Below, piece by piece: positions 59,248 to 64,000 of a stretch of DNA of 64,000 nt; within the stretch, counting starts at the first letter, position 1; each line of letters starts with the position of its first letter. The stretch spans positions 248,001-312,000 of the forward strand of contig JBNAVJ010000001.1 in assembly GCA_049700455.1 (NCBI GenBank), written 5' to 3'. The stretch comes from JBNAVJ01 sp049700455. GTDB lineage: Bacteria; Bacteroidota; Ignavibacteria; Tepidaquicellales; Tepidaquicellaceae. The notes beneath the pieces are model-generated. The model saw only the letters and a program-made list of their open reading frames with translations, had not been told where the DNA came from and made no database searches. The position numbers were made by a program, and so were the translations under genes.

Positions 59248-60627
59248 ATGTTTCTTAACCTGATCCCGAAACATACCTATGACTTTAACCAGCTGTGGGA
59301 TCTAATACGCAGACGTAATCTCTGGTTAATCAAGTTACGCTACATTGCTGTATTTTCACTATTAATTTTTACCTACACTGGAAATTTTGTTCTAAATTTT
59401 CAACTCACAAACGTTCAATTTATTGTACTAAATACTGTAGTTTTTATAATGTTCATTGTTAATATTGTATATTTTTATTTAATGAATTCCCCGTTGGTTA
59501 AAAATTCTTCTACTTCTCTTAATCCTCTTTTTATTTCTTTGCTACAAATTATTATAGATTTACTTTTGCTTGGAGTTTTATCTTACTATACTGGAGGAAT
59601 TGAAAGTCCTATAAATTTTTTCTATGTATTTCATATGATCATTGGAAGTATGATTTTGCCAGGACATGTTATTTATACCTTAGCAATTACAATAGTAATC
59701 TTTTTTTACATTGAAGCTTTTTTAGAATACTTCGGTCTCATTCCCCATCAAACTCTTGCCGGAATGTTATCTACTTCAGCCTATAATAATTTAACTGCAG
59801 TAATAGTTGTTTCAACAGCTTTTGGAATAATGGTAGTAATTAGTGTGTTTTTTGCTAATAGTCTTGCCAGTGCTCTTTACAGACGAGAACAAGAATTGAG
59901 GCTAGCATTCGACAAACTTAATGAAGCAGAAAAAACCAAACAAAAATACACAATGGGGATAGTACATGAAATCAAAACCCCCATTGCGGCAGTTCAATCA
60001 TATTTAGATTTAATACTTGGTAAATTTGTAGGAGAAGTTCCAGAAAATATTGAAGACAAAGTTCGTAAAGCACGAATCCGATCCGATGAAGCTATTCAGA
60101 TTATAAACGATGTTTTAAGTATTTCAAAATTAAAATTATCTGAAAAAATATTGAGAGAGCCTATTGATATTAAAGATATAATTACAACTGTCATATCTCG
60201 TAGAAAGGCTCAAGCTGAAAACAAACAAATTACATTAAAACTTGTTGACAATAGGGACTGTAACAATTTAGTATTTGGGGATAAAAATTTACTCGATCTG
60301 GCTTTATCAAACTTAATTGGAAATGCCATCAAGTATACGGATTCAGGAGGAAAAATAGAAGTAGTATTAGATAAAACTCAGAATGATAAGACGTTGATTG
60401 AAATCTGTGACAATGGTATAGGAATTCCAAAAGAGGACCAGGAAAACATCTTTAAAGAATTCTATCGTGCATCTAATGTCAAAGACCGCTCCCACGAAGG
60501 CACTGGCTTAGGACTCTCAGTTGTTAAACACATTATTGAACAACACGGTGGTAAAATATCATTTGCAAGCCCATCTCGACTTGCAGAGAATACAAAAGTT
60601 GGTACTTGTTTCAGAATAGAGTTATAA
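59248..60627 (+). CDS. Membrane sensor histidine kinase
   Basis: The 459-residue protein starts with about six hydrophobic helices (about residues 30-215), a 6TM-type sensor module with no extracytoplasmic domain of note. The cytoplasmic part has a coiled linker, the H-box MGIVHEIKTPIAAVQSYLDL with phospho-acceptor His240, the N-box LALSNLIGNAIKYT, and the G boxes EICDNGIGIPKEDQ, EGTGLGLSVVKHI. It is complete and should be active. No response regulator gene is in the window, so it is orphan here. It ends 8 nt before a strong terminator and is probably read in part from the etf operon. Confidence 0.92.
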   Translation: MFLNLIPKHTYDFNQLWDLIRRRNLWLIKLRYIAVFSLLIFTYTGNFVLNFQLTNVQFIVLNTVVFIMFIVNIVYFYLMNSPLVKNSSTSLNPLFISLLQIIIDLLLLGVLSYYTGGIESPINFFYVFHMIIGSMILPGHVIYTLAITIVIFFYIEAFLEYFGLIPHQTLAGMLSTSAYNNLTAVIVVSTAFGIMVVISVFFANSLASALYRREQELRLAFDKLNEAEKTKQKYTMGIVHEIKTPIAAVQSYLDLILGKFVGEVPENIEDKVRKARIRSDEAIQIINDVLSISKLKLSEKILREPIDIKDIITTVISRRKAQAENKQITLKLVDNRDCNNLVFGDKNLLDLALSNLIGNAIKYTDSGGKIEVVLDKTQNDKTLIEICDNGIGIPKEDQENIFKEFYRASNVKDRSHEGTGLGLSVVKHIIEQHGGKISFASPSRLAENTKVGTCFRIEL

Positions 60628-60635
60628 ATATATAA

Positions 60636-60670
60636 AAAAATCCCGACACATTTAGTGTGTCGGGATTTTT
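60636..60670. terminator. Strong bidirectional intrinsic terminator
   Basis: A 15-bp perfect stem (60636-60650 with 60656-60670) has a 5-nt loop TTTAG and A/T runs at both ends, so it can end the kinase transcript from the left and the TonB receptor transcript from the right. Its GC-rich core is TCCCGACACA/TGTGTCGGGA. Confidence 0.92.
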
Positions 60671-60683
60671 AAAAGAATCACAA

Positions 60684-62771
60684 CTAAAGATTGATTTTCA
60701 GCCCACCGAAAATTTCTCTCCTCGCCGCGGGTTGATAAGAGTTGCCCCCAGGATCTGGTTCTGTAAATCCAAGATATATTTTGTCAAATAAGTTTCTCAC
60801 ACTAAACTGAAGCTCTCCATACACACCCTTTATATTAAAGACATAATTAGCTCTCAGATGCGTTAAAGTATAACCATTAGCAGCTTCATCTTCAACGTTT
60901 GCCCCATCAATATACCATTTAGATGCCGTCTCAGTACTGATTCCAAAGTACAGGTTTTTAATTGGTTCAATCTGCAAATCTACATACAGTTGATGTTGTG
61001 GTACGTTAGGTAAATAATTGCCATCCTGTACGTATTTTACAATTGAAGTGTCATCCATCAGCACTCTGAAAGGTACGTCAAGAGAATATTTAAAGTCAGA
61101 GAATGTATAAGCAACCTGGAGAGTTAAAAATGAAGTTGGGATAACTTTTGTATAGAACTCCAATCCTAAGCGATTACTCTTTCCTATATTTTGATAGAAA
61201 GTTTCTTGATTTCTTAAAGGATCTGAAATTCTATACCTGTTAAAATCATTTTCGGTTTTGAGGTAAAAGCCTGTTATATCATAATAGATTTTATCTTTTA
61301 TCACACCTCGTATTCCAAATTCGGGACCAAATGAGGTCGCTGGAACAAGAGCATCATTAAAACCACCAAATCTAACGGGATTTTGCGCTAATTCTTCAAT
61401 TGCTGGTGGCATAAATCCTGTTCCATAATTACCATAGAAATTCAAGTAAGTAAATGGAGAATATGTAAAACCTACCTTAGCAGTAGTTTTATCAAAATCT
61501 TTATTTCCTGATAAATCTACTCCTCCAAGCCTTAACTCATCCTGTAGTTCATTTTTTATCTTGTCATATCTTATGCTCCCAGTAACATTAATTTTTGAAC
61601 TTATTTCCAGTCTATCAATTAAAAACGCAGAAAGAGTGGACTGTTTGATAGTTTCCTGAGACCTTATTGTATCCCCTTCATATGAGTGTAAATTATCAGT
61701 CCTTCTTTCAGCGATAGTTTGCCATTGTAAATCTGTCCCTAAACTAACATAGTTTTTAACAGATTTATTGCCAAAGATATACGTGTATTGTAGAGAACCC
61801 CCAGGAGTTGTTAGGGTTCGTCTGAGAAAAGTTCTGTTGTTAACTTCTGTATATCGGGTTCGTTTTCCATAGATATTAAAATCTATAAAGTGACTTTTCT
61901 CAAAATCTATTTTCCCGACTAATCCTGCAGTAAATCTATTAGTTTCCATATATTCATTAAAAGGAATTGCATCAGGATTAGGTTGTTTTGGATCTATTCT
62001 GTATTGTTCAAGATTTATCCCCTCCGGGTTTTCATTATAAAAATCGGTATAGTACAGAATCGGGGTTAATTTTATATTTTGCAAAGGTTGATAGTTAAAC
62101 TTTCCATATAAATTATTCCCCCAGAAGTGAGTATGTTCTCGATAACCATCCCCCATTGTTCTGGAACTGGATATACGATAATTAACTTTATCAGTGGTTC
62201 CACCAAATTCAAAAAAACCTTTCCAGAAATTATTAGTGCCATACTTAAACATACCATCTACTCCAAAGGGTTTTTTGAATCCATCCTCTGTAGTAATATT
62301 AATAATTCCTGCTGAACCACTCCCTCCATAAAGTGAACCTCCAGTACCTTTTAGAACTTCAATTTTACTCACAGTTTCCCAATCAACATCGTAAAAATCC
62401 GGTGTAAAACCGGAGGGGTCATTCAAGGGAATACCATCAAGCAGTATCTTTGTACCTCTGATACCATGTTCAGATAAAATTCCCTGCCCTCGTATTGAAA
62501 GGTGAATCCTTGAACCATCAGCCTGATTCTCAACCCTTACTCCTGGAACCAGTTTCAAGGGTTCGTCAACGCAAATCGTTTTAGGCATTGTGCGCAAAAA
62601 ATCTCTATCTACTACCGAAGTAGAAAAGGTGTTGAATTTCAATGGAAGCTCTAATCTTGAACCAGTAATTACTATATCTAAAGGGTACTTAAAGCTTGGA
62701 ATAGAATCTTGTGCAAGACCTATATTGATAAACAGTAATAAACTAAATAACAAAAGAATTATTTTTTTCAT
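60684..62771 (-). CDS. TonB-dependent outer membrane receptor
   Basis: I set the start at ATG 62771 (695 residues), which gives a signal peptide MKKIILLLFSLLLFINIGLAQ; the longer frame from 62864 would overlap the next gene and add an unlikely 31-residue extension. The plug domain (about 45-155) has DIVITGSRLELPLKFNTF, PGVRVENQADGSRIHLSIRGQG, LLDGIPLNDPSG and VEVLKGTGG-like sequence, and then a 22-strand barrel follows, ending in the aromatic strand RREIFGGLKINL. Transport substrate is unknown; FCB genomes carry many. The small periplasmic gene at 62834-63361 lies just upstream. Confidence 0.92.
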   Translation of the reverse strand: MKKIILLLFSLLLFINIGLAQDSIPSFKYPLDIVITGSRLELPLKFNTFSTSVVDRDFLRTMPKTICVDEPLKLVPGVRVENQADGSRIHLSIRGQGILSEHGIRGTKILLDGIPLNDPSGFTPDFYDVDWETVSKIEVLKGTGGSLYGGSGSAGIINITTEDGFKKPFGVDGMFKYGTNNFWKGFFEFGGTTDKVNYRISSSRTMGDGYREHTHFWGNNLYGKFNYQPLQNIKLTPILYYTDFYNENPEGINLEQYRIDPKQPNPDAIPFNEYMETNRFTAGLVGKIDFEKSHFIDFNIYGKRTRYTEVNNRTFLRRTLTTPGGSLQYTYIFGNKSVKNYVSLGTDLQWQTIAERRTDNLHSYEGDTIRSQETIKQSTLSAFLIDRLEISSKINVTGSIRYDKIKNELQDELRLGGVDLSGNKDFDKTTAKVGFTYSPFTYLNFYGNYGTGFMPPAIEELAQNPVRFGGFNDALVPATSFGPEFGIRGVIKDKIYYDITGFYLKTENDFNRYRISDPLRNQETFYQNIGKSNRLGLEFYTKVIPTSFLTLQVAYTFSDFKYSLDVPFRVLMDDTSIVKYVQDGNYLPNVPQHQLYVDLQIEPIKNLYFGISTETASKWYIDGANVEDEAANGYTLTHLRANYVFNIKGVYGELQFSVRNLFDKIYLGFTEPDPGGNSYQPAARREIFGGLKINL

Positions 62772-62833
62772 GGCGAAAAATAATTTTGTTTTAAAAAACT
62801 TACTTAAAAGAAAAAAAGACAAGAAAGTTAAGT

Positions 62834-63361
62834 TTAAATTTTGGGTGGCGGTGTATCTCCACAAAGGAAGGTAAAAACGAGTGAGGACTTTTCCAGAAGC
62901 AAAACTGAAATCAAGACCGGCTGTTCTAACAATAGTCCTCCGTAAGAAAACGTATATTGAAGATTTAGCTTAGACAGAATAAACTTAAGATTTGCAACTT
63001 TACTATTACCAGTAGAGGGAGTATCAGAATACAACTCGTTTATAAGATCTCTTAGCTGATTTTCTAAATCATCATAAACACAATAAACCTTTCTGCCGTT
63101 TTGAGACTGCTCAGACCAAACAATATCATATACCTTTCCGTAATATATTAGTTCATCATCATCTAAAGAAATATATGAGACATTAGTTATATTATCGGGA
63201 ATTTCAATTTTTGTTATTATTTTTGATTCGAGATTTTCTCTTAAAGATAACTGTGTTTTATAACGTGCCAAAAGCATTACTTCTTCATAAACAATAATAT
63301 AGCCAAAGGTATAAGAACATATCATAACCAACAACGATAAGATGAGCCAGCTTCTCTTCAT
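62834..63361 (-). CDS. Small exported protein upstream of a TonB receptor, unknown function
   Basis: The 175-residue protein has an N-terminal hydrophobic segment (residues 5-25) that may be a signal anchor, a lysine/glutamate-rich middle (YDDLENQLRDLINELYSDTPS) and a beta-rich C-terminal part. The last residues, LCGDTPPPKI, form a proline-rich tail with a single cysteine; such tails are seen in small companion proteins encoded next to TonB receptors. It ends 62 nt before the receptor start and probably shares its transcript. I do not recognise the family. Confidence 0.68.
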   Translation of the reverse strand: MKRSWLILSLLVMICSYTFGYIIVYEEVMLLARYKTQLSLRENLESKIITKIEIPDNITNVSYISLDDDELIYYGKVYDIVWSEQSQNGRKVYCVYDDLENQLRDLINELYSDTPSTGNSKVANLKFILSKLNLQYTFSYGGLLLEQPVLISVLLLEKSSLVFTFLCGDTPPPKI

Positions 63362-63460
63362 ATTATATAATGCATTAAAAACTATAACACCTAACTATTA
63401 GTAGCAATACATATTTTTTTACATGAATGGGAATAATATGTTAACAAATTTTACATTATT

Positions 63461-64000
63461 CTAATTAGAGTATAACCTTTTTATATATCTCGTATGGAAA
63501 TCTCTAATAAGTACAACCAATTTTCCTATTTCATCCTTTGGGGGTAAAAAAGTTGTTCGAAAATGTAGGGTCCCCGGTTGCTGTCCAAATCCTGAGCCTG
63601 GTACAACACAAATTCCTGTTTCTTCAAGCAATGATAGACAGTAGTTGAAATCTTGTTGGGCATTATATTTAAGTAGTTCCTCTTCACTCATTGTGTCAGG
63701 ATTAACTCCCTTTTCGTAGGGTAAATCAAGTTTAACAAACGCATACATAGCTCCACGAGGAATATCTACGGAGATTCCCTCTATTCTGTTTAATCCTGCA
63801 CCTAAAATTTCAGCTTTTTCTTTTAGGTCTCTTAAAATACTCTGCTTTTCAAAAATGTAGGTTTCATAAGATTCATCCCCTTGCTGCGGCGGAGACACCA
63901 TTGCATAAGTAACAATCTGACCATCAACATTAGCACATAAACTAATTGATTGCAGTTTAATTAATTGTTCAAAAGCATCAGCCCCAATATTTCTTACCTC
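63461..64000 (-). CDS. Alanine aminotransferase, eukaryotic-type (3' part; 5' end outside the window)
   Basis: The reading frame is open to the right edge, so the 5' part is cut off; I extend it from the internal ATG at 63901 to 64000 (33 more codons). The C-terminal 180 residues resemble the eukaryotic ALT/GPT class of PLP enzymes more than bacterial AlaA: LQSISLCANVDGQIV, MVSPPQQGDESYE, PRGAMYAFVKLDLP, LLEETGICVVPGSGFGQQPGTLHFRTTFLPP. It would interconvert pyruvate/glutamate and alanine/2-oxoglutarate. The PLP lysine is upstream of the window edge. It runs 99 nt upstream of the next minus-strand gene. Confidence 0.85.
   Translation of the reverse strand, partial: EVRNIGADAFEQLIKLQSISLCANVDGQIVTYAMVSPPQQGDESYETYIFEKQSILRDLKEKAEILGAGLNRIEGISVDIPRGAMYAFVKLDLPYEKGVNPDTMSEEELLKYNAQQDFNYCLSLLEETGICVVPGSGFGQQPGTLHFRTTFLPPKDEIGKLVVLIRDFHTRYIKRLYSN

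Noticed and set aside
62772..62864. Upstream extension of the TonB receptor (31 residues)
   Set aside because: The extension lies in front of a complete signal peptide and overlaps the end of the 62834-63361 gene; start 62771 is more likely.

Overview
The window is an AT-rich, densely coding bacterial chromosome segment with about 65 genes and no rRNA, tRNA, CRISPR array, prophage or insertion sequence that I can see. Several things point to the Bacteroidota/Chlorobi (FCB) superphylum, most likely an Ignavibacteria-like lineage. A secreted repeat protein (23089-25704) ends in a type IX secretion C-terminal signal of the YPNPFNP kind. The left edge carries Alternative Complex III genes (actA, actB). 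Lipoproteins and outer-membrane barrels are frequent, and many genes lack a strong Shine-Dalgarno sequence. The taxonomic call is inference from these traits.

Layout. 1-1283 (minus) is the start of the alternative complex III operon, with a small membrane protein between the pentaheme cytochrome actA and actB. 1451-8967 (plus) holds a HEAT-cyclophilin fusion, ferritin behind an 18-bp palindrome, a DNPH1-like nucleotide hydrolase, glutamate dehydrogenase, BamD, an acyl-CoA thioesterase and a CcmA-like ATPase. 9034-17333 is the most distinctive block: a candidate operator, a lipoprotein thioredoxin, a terminator, a cysteine-rich MarR regulator, a Psr/Phs-type molybdoenzyme (catalytic subunit split by a one-base frameshift in a G tract, ferredoxin subunit, NrfD-type membrane subunit), two YeeE/YedE half-transporters, a membrane-anchored rhodanese-like protein without the catalytic cysteine, and a FadL-type porin. 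I read it as a periplasmic polysulfide/thiosulfate reduction and uptake module. 17511-30420 is mixed housekeeping (thioredoxin-TPR, guanine deaminase, chromate transporter, pterin dehydratase, isocitrate dehydrogenase, T9SS-secreted beta-propeller, RtcB, CysS).

30421-35519 (plus) is a tightly overlapping run: glycosyltransferase, LpxA, CYTH protein, PanB, MscS, macrodomain and a membrane protein resembling a worn-down sensor kinase. Two secreted peptidases follow, divergently arranged (M28 at 35528-36994, S9 DPP-IV type at 37067-39235). 39245-47205 (minus) is one continuous gene string: envelope proteins, an OB-fold lipoprotein, Era, a STAND ATPase with kinesin-light-chain-like TPRs, and a complete AmmeMemoRadiSam system in which the MEMO1 and AMMECR1 parts are fused.

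47387-48397 (plus) holds leucyl/phenylalanyl-tRNA-protein transferase and a DUF3127 protein. 48403-55014 (minus) is a six-gene string: flavin reductase-like protein, methyltransferase, hydrolase, tryptophanase, phospholipase D-like protein and aldo/keto reductase. 55328-60627 (plus) is etfB-etfA-acyl-CoA dehydrogenase followed by a small acidic protein and a sensor kinase, ended by a strong bidirectional terminator. 60684-64000 (minus) contains a TonB-dependent receptor, a small periplasmic companion protein and the 3' part of a eukaryote-type alanine aminotransferase gene.

The best candidate for an under-described system is the 9-17 kb sulfur module (frameshifted PsrA, pseudo-rhodanese with a C-terminal cysteine, cysteine-rich MarR and a palindromic operator). 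The fused AmmeMemoRadiSam locus beside an effector-less STAND protein is second.
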